Source: an uncultured Bacteroidia bacterium (GTDB lineage: Bacteria; Bacteroidota; Bacteroidia; Bacteroidales; Prolixibacteraceae). From it: a DNA stretch of 34,229 nt. The notes below the pieces were generated by a model, which was given only the letters and a program-made list of their open reading frames with translations, was not told where the DNA came from and ran no database searches. Position 1 is the first letter of the stretch. Each line of letters begins with the position of its first letter. The stretch spans positions 1 through 34,229 of the forward strand of contig CAIXZH010000012.1 of assembly GCA_903923905.1 (NCBI GenBank), in the 5' to 3' direction. Positions 7,766 through 16,429 of the stretch are shown here, one piece after another. Position numbers and translations under genes: made by a program.

Positions 7766-8248
7766 ATGGAAAACAAAATTTCATTCGTGATTAGTGATGA
7801 AGCTAAGGCCAATATTGGCAAAGCAATTGAGACAATTATTCAAAACCTGCCTGGACTGGTTAACCTCACTGCGGTTGACCGTCGTACCCTGCCTAAGATG
7901 GGAGATAAGTCATTTGCATTTGTAAGCAAGTCCTTTGAATATGCTGTTCAGAATCCTAAAGTTATTCCTGGCTTCCTGGATATGGCCGAATTTGAAAAGG
8001 ATACAATTGGCATGGCAGAACTTAAAAAGGTACTGATTCCACTGCGCCAGCTTGTTGAAAAGCTCGATGACACTACGCTGCTTACCGGGAGTGAAGCCCT
8101 CTCCTCTGCACTTGTCTTTTATACGGCATTAAAAGGGGCTGCAAAGGCAGGTGAACCTGGGATGAAAACGGTTTATGCCGACTTGCAATCACGTTACCCG
8201 GGTCATTCGAAGAGCATTGCACCAGTTAATAATCCGGTTGTCAATTAG
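7766..8248 (+). CDS. Conserved hypothetical protein of Bacteroidota
   Basis: A 160-residue soluble, mostly helical protein without signal peptide or membrane segment. I recognise the general family from Bacteroidota genomes: an N-terminal NLTAVDRRTLPKMGDKSFAF segment (residues about 34-53), then AVQNPKVIPGFLDMAEFEKD, a central PLRQLVEKLDDTTLLTGSEA segment and an AxxFYTALKGAAKAGEPGMK region followed by a disordered tail. No function is established for it and I do not propose one. The ATG at 7766 is preferred; the sequence ATGTATGG just before it offers no in-frame alternative. A perfect dyad lies 56 bases upstream, suggesting the gene is regulated on its own. Confidence 0.8.
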   Translation: MENKISFVISDEAKANIGKAIETIIQNLPGLVNLTAVDRRTLPKMGDKSFAFVSKSFEYAVQNPKVIPGFLDMAEFEKDTIGMAELKKVLIPLRQLVEKLDDTTLLTGSEALSSALVFYTALKGAAKAGEPGMKTVYADLQSRYPGHSKSIAPVNNPVVN

Positions 8249-8455
8249 TCATTAATTGCCTGAAGAGTAGAATTTGCCACCTGCCGGGTATATCTTTTCA
8301 CTCTGCAGGGGGCATTTTATTGTAATATGAGAATATATCAGTTTTCGGCTGTGCAGGTTGTATCATTAGTCTTTTTTCTGCTGATTTACGCAAAGAAGGC
8401 TTAACGTTGCACCTTTATATTGTGTTTTAAAGTAATGCTTTTTGCGGCTCTGTGT

Positions 8456-8611
8456 TTAAATTTTCCACTTTTGGAACATCCTCAATGCTTCGTTGAAAAC
8501 TATTTCCCTCGAAGAAGGGTTTACAACCTTACCAACCGCATATAACTTCCGGAATTCAGCTTTGAACTCTGAATGATCAGAAAATAGTTTCCAAAATGCA
8601 CCACCGGAAGT
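8456..8611 (-). pseudogene. Degenerate C-terminal coding fragment, unknown family
   Basis: The minus strand reads about 50 in-frame codons ending at a stop at 8456-8458, with a credible protein composition: GAFWKLFSDHSEFKAEFRKL, then GKVVNPSSREIVFNEALRMF and a final QKWKI. A stop lies immediately upstream of the readable part (about 8612-8614) and no start codon fits, so it looks like the tail of a broken gene. It could be a transposase or another accessory protein end; I cannot assign it. Confidence 0.35.
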
Positions 8612-9654
8612 TCAGCATTCAGATGAACGATTCCAATTTGCACCTCTGCGCTTCAACGATTCTTAAGCGAGCTTTAAACAGGCATGAATTTTCTTTAAAT
8701 GGTTTGTAATTTTCTTTTAAACTGAACAGAGGTTCTTTGATTTTGAATATCTGCCAGGCAATTTATGGATCCGGTTCTGCTTCTCCCGGGTAAAAAGGTG
8801 TAGGTTGGAAGCTCAGCAGTGCAAGGTTTGAGCTTCGATCAGCTTCGGGAAGATAAGAATCCGCACGCTTGAAGCCCGTTAAAATATACTGAAAGATCAG
8901 GGCTCCGGAGAGATTGCCTGCAGAATCTCTGCCGATAGGTTTCACTCCGTATTAAGAAGATGTGCTCTGATTGAAGTAAATGAAAGAACTGGCATTAAAA
9001 ACCGTTGACCTGGTATGGCCGTGACTCCAGGAGATTCTGTATTACATTTTTAAACACCCTCCGCAGTCTTTATCTCCTCCTTGGTTAAACTTTAAAGTTG
9101 GTAAGCCAACTGGTAGATTTTCAGATACAAGGGAGGAAGTATCTAAAATGGAATTTATCATTAATAAAAAAAATTAAGGTGGAATGGCTCATCAATCTAT
9201 AACCCAGTGTGTATGGTTCAAAGAGATCATCGGGTATCGACCAATAAATAATGAAGAAAATTGGAAAGGTCGGTGTTAAATCCACCAATCTTTATCCAGA
9301 AAACATTTCAATTGAAACGTTTATTTTTGGAAGATTATGACCGGATGATCACCTTAACGAACACAAAAAGACAAACTCAACGAAATTATTGAATCGGAAT
9401 AAATTAATCTAATTTGTAATAGGTTGATGAAGAACAGAGAGATAATTGTTCTTTTAACTATTCAAAATAGGTTGTCAATATACCCTGGTCAGAGTGATAA
9501 ATATAAAACTGTATAGATAGACAATTTACGCCTGCATATCCAATAAGTGGTGAAACTTGGTAAAAGTATTCGTTAATCTCACCTTATTACAGAATTCAGT
9601 TAGTTCATTAAAATCCGCTTGAGTAGATCAATTTAACAAGGGTATCCATCCTTA

Positions 9655-9671
9655 GGTTGATCTGATCAACC
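9655..9671. promoter_or_regulatory. 17-bp palindrome upstream of the hybrid sensor gene
   Basis: GGTTGATC and GATCAACC flank a single central T, a perfect palindrome 135 bases before the regulator's start codon. The same two half-sites occur in the inverted repeat at the regulator's 3' end (12596-12648). It could be an operator, but the evidence is only sequence symmetry. Confidence 0.35.
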
Positions 9672-9754
9672 GTGAATAATGAAGTTAATTCTCTATCTTG
9701 CAAATGTGGATACAGATTCTATTGGATTGAAATTAGTTCCGTACCCTCTTATTG

Positions 9755-9783
9755 TTGGTATTAAGGTTATTTTTTTATCTTTA
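9755..9783 (+). promoter_or_regulatory. Candidate promoter of the hybrid sensor gene
   Basis: TTG at 9755-9757 and TATCTTTA at 9776-9783 are separated by 18 bases. The second box matches the Bacteroidota -7 consensus TAnnTTTG in all but the last base. The -7 box ends 23 bases before the ATG at 9807, so the 5' leader would be short. Confidence 0.42.
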
Positions 9784-9806
9784 CTTCTTAAATCATTGTA
9801 TATTAA

Positions 9807-12614
9807 ATGAAGAAGCACCTACTAATAGCTCTAATTTTTTTACTTTTCATTTTATTTGGATTTTCGCAAAACCCCGCAATACGAAAATTCAAGGTTGGCT
9901 TTTCTCAGTGTACTAATGCAGATACATGGCGCAAAACTATGTTTTCTGAGATGCTCAACGAGCTTACGTATTACCCAAATCTTGAGCTTATTACGAAGAA
10001 TGCCGAGAATAATAGTGTAAAACAAGTAAAGGATATAAATGAACTGCTTTCAGAAAATATCGATTTGTTGATCGTTTCCCCTAACGAATCGGAACCACTC
10101 ACTCCTATCGTGAAAAAGGTTTATCAAAAAGGAATTCCTGTAATTCTAATTGACCGGAAAATAGAATCTGAGGACTATACAGCCTTTATCGGAGCCAATA
10201 ATTATCAAATCGGCAAATCAGCTGGTAAATATGCCGTAAAGTTGTTGAAGGGAAGTGGTAAAATCCTTGAAATTGAAGGATTAATGGGTTCCTCGCCTAC
10301 CCGTGAACGACACAATGGTTTTCTGGATGAAATATCCAAATTCCCTGGTATATCAATTGTGAAATCAAAATCAGGAGAGTGGGAATACACAGGTGGGTGG
10401 AAAATTATGAATGAAGCTCTTTCCGAAAAGCTGGAATTTGATATGGTTTATGCTCATAACGATGTTATGGCCTTGGGAGCCTACAACTCCTATATCAAAC
10501 AAAAGAAGGAGAAAAACATTTTTTTTATTGGAATTGATGGATTACCCGGTTCAGATGGAGGAATTCAGGCCGTAATAGATAAGAAATTTGATGCAACATT
10601 ACTTTATCCCACAGGGGGCCGGATATCCATCTCATTGGCCGCAGACATATTAAATAATAAACCATTTTATAAGGAGAATGACCTGAATACCATGGTTATA
10701 GACTCTTCAAACGTGAAAGCTGTTAAGTCTCAGTCAGAGGAGATATTGTCGCTTCATAAGAACATAGACTCGACCAAACAAAACTTTGATCTGCAATTAC
10801 AAAGATTTTATAGCCAGCAGTTTTGGTTAATCGTTTCAGTGGTTTCACTTTTTTTGGTTATTATACTGGTTACTTTGTTATTCAGAGCTTTCCGTAATAA
10901 ACAACTGGCAAATCAAAAATTAGAAATTCAAACAAAAGAAATTATACGTCAGAATGAGGAGTTGAAAAGCATCAGCCTCCAGTTGGAGGAGGCAACCCTG
11001 GCAAAACTTCGTTTCTTTACAAATATTTCGCATGAGTTTCGAACCCCTCTCACTCTGATACTTGGTCCACTTGAGGATATTATGAGTAATTCCCGCCTTA
11101 CGCCAGAATTGCTTAACAGGCTTCAGATGATGCATCGTAATGCAATTCGATTGCTCCGATTAATCCATCAGCTGATGGATCTGCAAAAGATGGACAGCTC
11201 AAAGATGAGAGTTAATGCTGGATATTTTGATATAGTGCAATTTACTAGGGAGATAAAAGAATCATTTGATGAATTGGCAAACAAGAAACACATCGACTAT
11301 CATTTCACTACGGATATGCCCAAACAGGAACTCTTATTTGATAAAGATAAGGTGGACAAAATATTATTTAATTTACTTTCGAATGCGTTTAAGTTTACCT
11401 CAGATTCAGGAAAAATTGAAATTTTCATCCAAAATACCAAGCACCAATTTAAAGACCAAATGTGTGATGCTGTTAAAATCACTGTTAAAGATAATGGAGT
11501 TGGCATCTCAGAAAATCAGCTGGCATGGATTTTTGAGATTTTTTACCGTGGGGATCATCAGGTAGATCGAATTATTGAAGGAACAGGGGTTGGATTAGCA
11601 TTGTCGAAGGGATTCATAGATTTGCTCAAAGGTGATCTGACGGTTGAAAGTAAAAAGGGAGATGGGTCATCATTCCATGTTTTTCTTCGTCATGGTAAGG
11701 ACCATATTAATTCGGACGAAATTATTCTGAAAGACAAAAACTATGACCGTATCGGAAGACAAATTGAGACAGACGCGGAATCTTCAGTTAAAACACAGGA
11801 TAAGGAAATGGAAAAGAATCCAAAACAGCACAATAGTTTTGATTTCCCATTTTCAATTTTGATAGTTGAAGATAATTCTGATGTGCGGTCCTTCATAAAG
11901 AATTGTCTTCTGGACAAATATAAAATCTTTGAAGCCTCAAATGGGAAGGAGGCTTTGGACAAAATTGACCAAGAAGAACCTGATCTTATTATTTGCGATG
12001 TGATGATGCCTGTGATGGATGGACTAGAGTTCACAAATAAGCTGAAATCGGATATTAATATTTGTCATATTCCTGTGATTCTACTTACTGCACGGTCATC
12101 ACATGAGGAGAAGATTGAGGGATTGGAGACTGGAGCTGATTCATATATGCCTAAACCATTTAACAGTAGACACTTATTGGTTAGGGTCCGTAAATTAATC
12201 GAAACCAGACAAAAGATTAGGAAACACTATCAGGAAAACATGCTTTTGCCAAATACTGGAGAGAACAGAATTTCTCAACTGGATAACTCTTTTCTAAAAC
12301 GATGCGTTAAAACCATCGAAAAAAACATACAGAATAGTGATTATGGAGTCGAAGAGCTAAGTACAGAAATTGGTCTCTCAAGAGTACATGTTTACCGGAA
12401 AATAAAGCATCTGACAGGTTTATCTGTAAGCGAGTTCATACGAAACATAAAACTAAACAAGGCCGTAGTTTTATTGAGAGAAAGTGGAAAATCTATCTCT
12501 GAAGTGGCTTATGAAACAGGGTTTTCAAGTCCTTCTTATTTTTCCAAAAGTTTCAAAGATTATTTGAAGATATCTCCAAGCGAATTTGTTCAGAGTAATA
12601 CTAATAATGGTTGA
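9807..12614 (+). CDS. Hybrid two-component sensor/regulator (HTCS) with periplasmic sugar-binding domain, predicted fructan/fructose sensor
   Basis: A one-protein two-component system of 935 residues. After a signal peptide (about 1-21), residues 25-310 form a LacI/ribose-binding-type periplasmic sugar-binding domain (DLLIVSPNESEPLTPIVKKV, VILIDRKIESEDYTAFIGAN, VYAHNDVMALGAY). A membrane helix spans about 339-361. The kinase follows, with its H-box at His409 (NISHEFRTPLTLI), N-box near 522-526 (NLLSNAFKFT) and G-boxes DNGVGI and GTGVGLAL. A receiver domain has phospho-acceptor Asp731 (CDVMMPVMDG), and a C-terminal AraC-type DNA-binding domain ends in the usual VAYETGFSSPSYFSKSFKDY. The same architecture, with a sugar-binding protein domain instead of a Y_Y_Y/propeller sensor, is known from B. 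thetaiotaomicron BT1754, which binds fructose. Convergent gene placement next to a fructan operon makes this the likely regulator; fructose as ligand is inferred. Confidence 0.93.
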   Translation: MKKHLLIALIFLLFILFGFSQNPAIRKFKVGFSQCTNADTWRKTMFSEMLNELTYYPNLELITKNAENNSVKQVKDINELLSENIDLLIVSPNESEPLTPIVKKVYQKGIPVILIDRKIESEDYTAFIGANNYQIGKSAGKYAVKLLKGSGKILEIEGLMGSSPTRERHNGFLDEISKFPGISIVKSKSGEWEYTGGWKIMNEALSEKLEFDMVYAHNDVMALGAYNSYIKQKKEKNIFFIGIDGLPGSDGGIQAVIDKKFDATLLYPTGGRISISLAADILNNKPFYKENDLNTMVIDSSNVKAVKSQSEEILSLHKNIDSTKQNFDLQLQRFYSQQFWLIVSVVSLFLVIILVTLLFRAFRNKQLANQKLEIQTKEIIRQNEELKSISLQLEEATLAKLRFFTNISHEFRTPLTLILGPLEDIMSNSRLTPELLNRLQMMHRNAIRLLRLIHQLMDLQKMDSSKMRVNAGYFDIVQFTREIKESFDELANKKHIDYHFTTDMPKQELLFDKDKVDKILFNLLSNAFKFTSDSGKIEIFIQNTKHQFKDQMCDAVKITVKDNGVGISENQLAWIFEIFYRGDHQVDRIIEGTGVGLALSKGFIDLLKGDLTVESKKGDGSSFHVFLRHGKDHINSDEIILKDKNYDRIGRQIETDAESSVKTQDKEMEKNPKQHNSFDFPFSILIVEDNSDVRSFIKNCLLDKYKIFEASNGKEALDKIDQEEPDLIICDVMMPVMDGLEFTNKLKSDINICHIPVILLTARSSHEEKIEGLETGADSYMPKPFNSRHLLVRVRKLIETRQKIRKHYQENMLLPNTGENRISQLDNSFLKRCVKTIEKNIQNSDYGVEELSTEIGLSRVHVYRKIKHLTGLSVSEFIRNIKLNKAVVLLRESGKSISEVAYETGFSSPSYFSKSFKDYLKISPSEFVQSNTNNG

Positions 12615-12648
12615 TCCTGACTTTCAGGATCAACCATTATTAGTATTA
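12596..12648. terminator. Bidirectional terminator: perfect 25-bp inverted repeat
   Basis: Positions 12596-12620 are the exact reverse complement of 12624-12648, with a 3-base loop (ctt). The left arm includes the regulator's last codons and its TGA at 12612-12614. The second GH32 gene ends from the opposite side at 12661. It lies between two convergent genes and probably stops both transcripts, although the T-tract is imperfect on both strands. Confidence 0.75.
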
Positions 12649-12660
12649 TTATTTGGTTCT

Positions 12661-14280
12661 TCATTCAGGAATCCCAGATTTTTGTTTATTTATGATACTA
12701 TCCCAAATGTTGTTGAGCTTATAAATTGTTACCCGGTCACATTTAACGGATCCTCCTTTGCAATAAGCTCTTAAGCAATTGAATACTTCATTTGGGAAAA
12801 AGATATCCGTCATAGCAACCCTACCTGATTGACCGAATAACTCAATTGATGCTAAATCGATAATGATGTGCATTGAAATGATCTTTTCAGGTTTTAATTC
12901 TCCCGAATACTGAATTCCACTAAAATCCTTAGAAAAATCGTTTTTGCCAGAATTCAGCCGATCGATTTTGAATTTATTTGTTTGATTACTGTATCCTACG
13001 ATGATGTTCTCCCCTTTTGAATTAGTGAGTTCAAATCCAAATTCATTTGCAAAACCTGTTTGAGGTAATGAAAAATCAGCAATTATCTCAATTGGAGATA
13101 ATCCAAACGGGACCTCCTTAGTCAAATCTATATTTCCCGAAGCAATAAAAGGATTTAGAGTAATCTTTCTTTCCCGAAGCTGTTCAATTTCATCTATAGG
13201 ATTTGAAATAATATTATACTCATCTCTACCTTTTTCAAGATTCAATTGCCGGGGGAAAGTCATAGCGCTGCGCCAAGGTTTGGTCGGAACACTGGTTGCA
13301 TATTGCCAGTTACTCATCCATCCAATAGAAATACATCTCCCGTCATTCTCGGGAATTCCCGAAAAAGTCACCCCTGCATAATTATCCTTACCATAATCGA
13401 TCCATCTGGTCTTCTCATTATCAGACATAAAGTGATGTCCATCAAAATTGCCTGTGAAATATTGAGTTGCCGACCCTCCATTCGGCCCGCCAGGATTCAT
13501 GCTCACCAGCAGTACCCATTTTGATTCCTTTTTTGAATTATTCACTGCCATTTTGATCAAGTCGGGGCATTCCCAAACACCCCCATGCGCACCAAGATTT
13601 TTACCAAATTCACTTTCAAAAGCCCATTTCTTCAGATCGGTCGACGAATAGAACTGAATACAATTACCTGCCGCTAATGCCATGATCCATTTATTTGTTT
13701 CTGCATTCCAAGATACTTTTGGATCACGAAAATCTCTTAATCCAGGATTTGGAACAATCGGATTTCCAGCATATTTAGTCCATGTCCGACCTTTATCTAA
13801 ACTATAGGCCATTCCTTGAGTCTGAAAGGTATCCTTCCCCGCTTTCTCAAGAACTGGGGAATGGTAGCAAAAGATCGCAATCATGGCAGGTTTATCCGGT
13901 TTTCCTAATCCAGATGTATTATTATAATCAACTAAGGCACTACCCGAAAAAATATATCCAAGACTGTCTGGATAAAGTGCAATTGGCAAGTGCTGCCAAT
14001 GAACCAAATCAGTACTGACAGCATGACCCCAATGCATAGGTCCCCAGATCATTGACTCAGGATAATATTGATAAAAAAGATGATATTCTCCTTCGAAAAA
14101 TACAAGTCCATTGGGATCATTCATCCACTTTGAGGGTGGAGAAAAATGGATAAGAGGGCGGTAAGGTTCACTATATTCAGCAATGATTTCCTTTTTCTTC
14201 CCTCTGTTGATCTGACATGAAAGAAGCAGAAGCATGCTGGAAAATAAAGAAAGTAGTAACAGATTACGGAATTTCATCAA
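12661..14280 (-). CDS. GH32 beta-fructosidase lipoprotein (levanase/inulinase type), distal copy
   Basis: A 539-residue glycoside hydrolase family 32 enzyme that should hydrolyse beta-fructosyl linkages of levan, inulin or sucrose-type substrates. The catalytic triad is visible: nucleophile Asp55 in WMNDPNG, transition-state stabiliser Asp186 in FRDPK, and acid/base Glu237 in WECPD. The five-bladed propeller (about 40-360) is followed by a beta-sandwich domain. A lipoprotein signal peptide ends at LLLLSC with Cys22; the following residues are basic (QINRGKKK) and lack the acidic export signal seen in many Bacteroidota surface lipoproteins, so a periplasm-facing location is possible. It overlaps the upstream thioredoxin-like gene by four bases (ATGA type), implying translational coupling. 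It is the last gene of the fructan operon. Endo- or exo-activity cannot be read from sequence alone. Confidence 0.94.
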   Translation of the reverse strand: MMKFRNLLLLSLFSSMLLLLSCQINRGKKKEIIAEYSEPYRPLIHFSPPSKWMNDPNGLVFFEGEYHLFYQYYPESMIWGPMHWGHAVSTDLVHWQHLPIALYPDSLGYIFSGSALVDYNNTSGLGKPDKPAMIAIFCYHSPVLEKAGKDTFQTQGMAYSLDKGRTWTKYAGNPIVPNPGLRDFRDPKVSWNAETNKWIMALAAGNCIQFYSSTDLKKWAFESEFGKNLGAHGGVWECPDLIKMAVNNSKKESKWVLLVSMNPGGPNGGSATQYFTGNFDGHHFMSDNEKTRWIDYGKDNYAGVTFSGIPENDGRCISIGWMSNWQYATSVPTKPWRSAMTFPRQLNLEKGRDEYNIISNPIDEIEQLRERKITLNPFIASGNIDLTKEVPFGLSPIEIIADFSLPQTGFANEFGFELTNSKGENIIVGYSNQTNKFKIDRLNSGKNDFSKDFSGIQYSGELKPEKIISMHIIIDLASIELFGQSGRVAMTDIFFPNEVFNCLRAYCKGGSVKCDRVTIYKLNNIWDSIINKQKSGIPE

Positions 14281-14783
14281 TTTGGGGTATTAATAATATT
14301 ACAAAATTTTTCAAGTTTTAGATCCTGGTCATCATAAAGTAATAATTTCTTTTGTGATGAAAACAAGAATACGGAAGGGTATTTCCTGGGTCCGAAACGA
14401 GTGATAAATTGGTCTTTTTTATCTTTTAATATCAATACGTTTCTATTACCAATAAGATTTTTTCCATATTGGTTTAAGAATTTGCTTACAGATGCTTTAT
14501 CATCCAAGGTAATGAGGTAAATTGCAACTCGCTTAAATTCGCTAATACGACTGCTTAATGTTTGAATGGTCTGTTGACAATGGTCACAGGTAACATCGAA
14601 GAATATGAATAGCGTTTTTTTACCAACCTCCAAATTTTTGTTTGTGAAAGGTGTATTATCAAATTTGTAAAGAACAAATTTTGGAATAATTTCAACAGGT
14701 TTTTGTGCCGAACTGCTTGTCAATAATGAATTGACAAGCAGGATGATCAGTGAAATCTTAACGATTTGAAAATTTACTTTCAT
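14277..14783 (-). CDS. Exported thioredoxin-like (TlpA/redoxin fold) protein inside the fructan operon
   Basis: A 168-residue exported protein with a signal peptide ending around residue 26 (LTSSSAQ). The remainder matches a thioredoxin/TlpA fold: a beta strand KKTLFIFFDV followed by CDHC at 66-69, an ISEFKRVAIYLITLDD segment, and KYPSVFLF, where the proline fits the cis-Pro of the fold. The CxxC indicates thiol-disulfide exchange in the periplasm. It sits between two GH32 genes, 19 bases after one and overlapping the next by four, so it belongs to the operon. Thioredoxin-like genes are not a standard part of fructan loci. It may keep a cysteine-containing locus protein folded, or be a passenger. 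It lacks the extra N-terminal domain of larger TlpA/DUF4369 proteins. Confidence 0.8.
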   Translation of the reverse strand: MKVNFQIVKISLIILLVNSLLTSSSAQKPVEIIPKFVLYKFDNTPFTNKNLEVGKKTLFIFFDVTCDHCQQTIQTLSSRISEFKRVAIYLITLDDKASVSKFLNQYGKNLIGNRNVLILKDKKDQFITRFGPRKYPSVFLFSSQKKLLLYDDQDLKLEKFCNIINTPN

Positions 14784-14802
14784 TTTTAGGATTATAATAG
14801 AA

Positions 14803-16368
14803 TCATCTTAACATACTCTTATTAAGCTTGACAAGATTAAAATTGCTAATTTGAGGTACACTATTTGAACCTTCGACTTTTAGCAAGTTGTATTGATAAA
14901 CTGGGAAGAACAATGCTGTCATTACTTTTTCTCCATTATCGATAAATAGTTCTATTGAGGTTTTATCTATCAATATCTGGATATTCGTAATCAAGTTTGT
15001 TTTAGGGATAAATGGGCAGGATATAATCTGTTTGAATTGATTGTTAAAGTCAACTTGTCCTGATCCACTCCTGTCAATAGAAACCAACCCACTGGTTTTG
15101 TCAAAATTGATGATTAATTTCTCCTTTGAATCCCCTAATGTGAAAATGAATTTGTCTGATTTATTAAAGTCGAGAGTGAAATTAATTTCATAGCTTCCTG
15201 TCTTTATTGTTTTATTATTTGACAAATGAATTGAATTTACAGCCGTTTGAATTAGCGTATCAACTGAACTTGTTTCATAATTTTTAAATTCTTGTACTGG
15301 GAGGGTTTTTAAACCCAATCCCTGAGTCCCATTGACTAGAGACATTACCCTAGGAACAGTCATGGTGCTTCTCCAGGTGGTTGTTGGAACCTTATCCGCA
15401 TAACTCCAATTACTCATCCATCCAATCATTATTCTTCTTCCATCTGCTGAAGGAATATTGTTATAGGTTGCTCCTGCATAATTATCCGCACCATAATCAA
15501 TCCAATTGATGTTAGTGGATTCTGTCGTATAGGTTGTCCCATCAAAATTTCCGATAAAATATTGAGTTGCTGTACCACCATTTGGTCCTCCGTTGCAACT
15601 TACCATTAATACCCATTTTGTTGTTGATGTACCACCAACAGGCAACTCAAAAAGATCAGGACATTCCCAAACACCTCCATGCGCACCAACATCCGCACCA
15701 AAATCGCTCAGAAATTGCCAGTTTTTCAAATCAGAGGAGGTATATAAATTCACCTTATTACCCGCAGCCAAAACCATAATCCACTTCTGACCCAATGGAT
15801 ACCAGAAAACCTTTGGGTCTCTAAAATCAGGGACTCCCGGATTCGGTAAAACGGGATTTGCCAGATATTTAGTCCAACTAACACCTTTATCGTTGCTATA
15901 TGCAAGACTTTGATATTGCTGGGATCCATTATGTGTGAAAATAGCAACCATCGGATCTTCGTTTCCATTTTTAAAACCTGAAGTATTATTAATGTCAATT
16001 ACAGCACTCCCAGAAAAAATCGTTCCTAAATTGTCTGGAGACAATGCAATAGGAAGATCTTGCCAATTAAAAAGATCAGTACTCGTGGCATGACCCCAGT
16101 TCATCGGTCCCCAAACGTTCCCATTTGGATTATATTGATAAAACAGATGATATTGTCCTTTATAAAAAACTAATCCGTTTGGATCATTCATCCAGTTTCT
16201 GGGGGGAGTAAAATGGTAGATTGGCCTAAAGTCAGATTCAGTAAGAAGTACCACTTTACTGGAATCGACAGTAATTACCAGAATATCCTGATTGTCACTT
16301 CCCCCATTTTTTTTGCATGAAGCTGATACCAGTGAAATAAAAATAAGAAACAGGGTTATCTTTATCAT
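14803..16368 (-). CDS. GH32 beta-fructosidase lipoprotein, proximal copy
   Basis: A 521-residue GH32 enzyme closely related to the distal copy at 12661-14280, most likely from an old duplication. Catalytic residues are Asp62 (WMNDPNG), Asp184 (FRDPK) and Glu235 (WECPD). The lipoprotein signal ends with SASC, Cys18; after it come KKNGGSDNQD, which includes acidic residues and differs from the basic stretch of the other copy, so the two may face different compartments. The second half holds the beta-sandwich domain with the usual IDKTSIELFIDNGEKVMTAL pattern. It is the first gene after the intra-operon terminator, 19 bases ahead of the thioredoxin-like gene. Linkage preference (beta-2,6 or beta-2,1) and endo/exo mode cannot be decided here. 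Confidence 0.94.
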   Translation of the reverse strand: MIKITLFLIFISLVSASCKKNGGSDNQDILVITVDSSKVVLLTESDFRPIYHFTPPRNWMNDPNGLVFYKGQYHLFYQYNPNGNVWGPMNWGHATSTDLFNWQDLPIALSPDNLGTIFSGSAVIDINNTSGFKNGNEDPMVAIFTHNGSQQYQSLAYSNDKGVSWTKYLANPVLPNPGVPDFRDPKVFWYPLGQKWIMVLAAGNKVNLYTSSDLKNWQFLSDFGADVGAHGGVWECPDLFELPVGGTSTTKWVLMVSCNGGPNGGTATQYFIGNFDGTTYTTESTNINWIDYGADNYAGATYNNIPSADGRRIMIGWMSNWSYADKVPTTTWRSTMTVPRVMSLVNGTQGLGLKTLPVQEFKNYETSSVDTLIQTAVNSIHLSNNKTIKTGSYEINFTLDFNKSDKFIFTLGDSKEKLIINFDKTSGLVSIDRSGSGQVDFNNQFKQIISCPFIPKTNLITNIQILIDKTSIELFIDNGEKVMTALFFPVYQYNLLKVEGSNSVPQISNFNLVKLNKSMLR

Positions 16369-16383
16369 TATATAGTTAGAATG

Positions 16384-16422
16384 AAAAAGAGTCTTCCGAA
16401 GATTACTCCCCCGGAAGACTCT
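16384..16422 (-). terminator. Intrinsic terminator inside the fructan operon
   Basis: On the minus strand, AGAGTCTTCCG (16412-16422) pairs perfectly with CGGAAGACTCT (16388-16398) over 11 bp across a 13-base loop, and is followed by a run of Ts (TTTTT, 16384-16388). This is a standard intrinsic terminator shape in the 61-base gap between the binding-protein gene and the GH32 gene. It probably lowers, but does not abolish, expression of the last three genes. Confidence 0.72.
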
Positions 16423-16429
16423 ATATAAA

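Larger units (their letters stand above)
8249..9806. other. 1.5-kb gene-poor region between the hypothetical gene and the fructan regulator
   Basis: No intact gene is supported. A decayed coding fragment lies at 8456-8611 (minus). A 60-codon minus-strand frame at 8763-8945 is bounded by stops and unrecognised. Around 9065-9145 there are short self-complementary pieces (AACTTTAAAGTT, AGTTGG/CCAACT) that could fold as RNA but match no riboswitch I know. A 17-bp palindrome (9655-9671) and a promoter-like pair (9755-9783) belong to the regulator gene that follows. Overall this looks like a site of past insertion and decay. Confidence 0.45.

Noticed and set aside
8327-8404. 25-codon plus-strand frame with a hydrophobic stretch
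   Set aside because: Too short and without any context or conservation evidence to call a small membrane peptide.
8763-8945. 60-codon minus-strand frame
   Set aside because: Bounded by stops close by, no homology recognised, no promoter or partner; it could be a relic but cannot be supported as a gene.
9065-9145. Short self-complementary segments suggesting a riboswitch
   Set aside because: No known riboswitch consensus was recognised and no gene starts nearby downstream, so the segments were mentioned only as possible hairpins.
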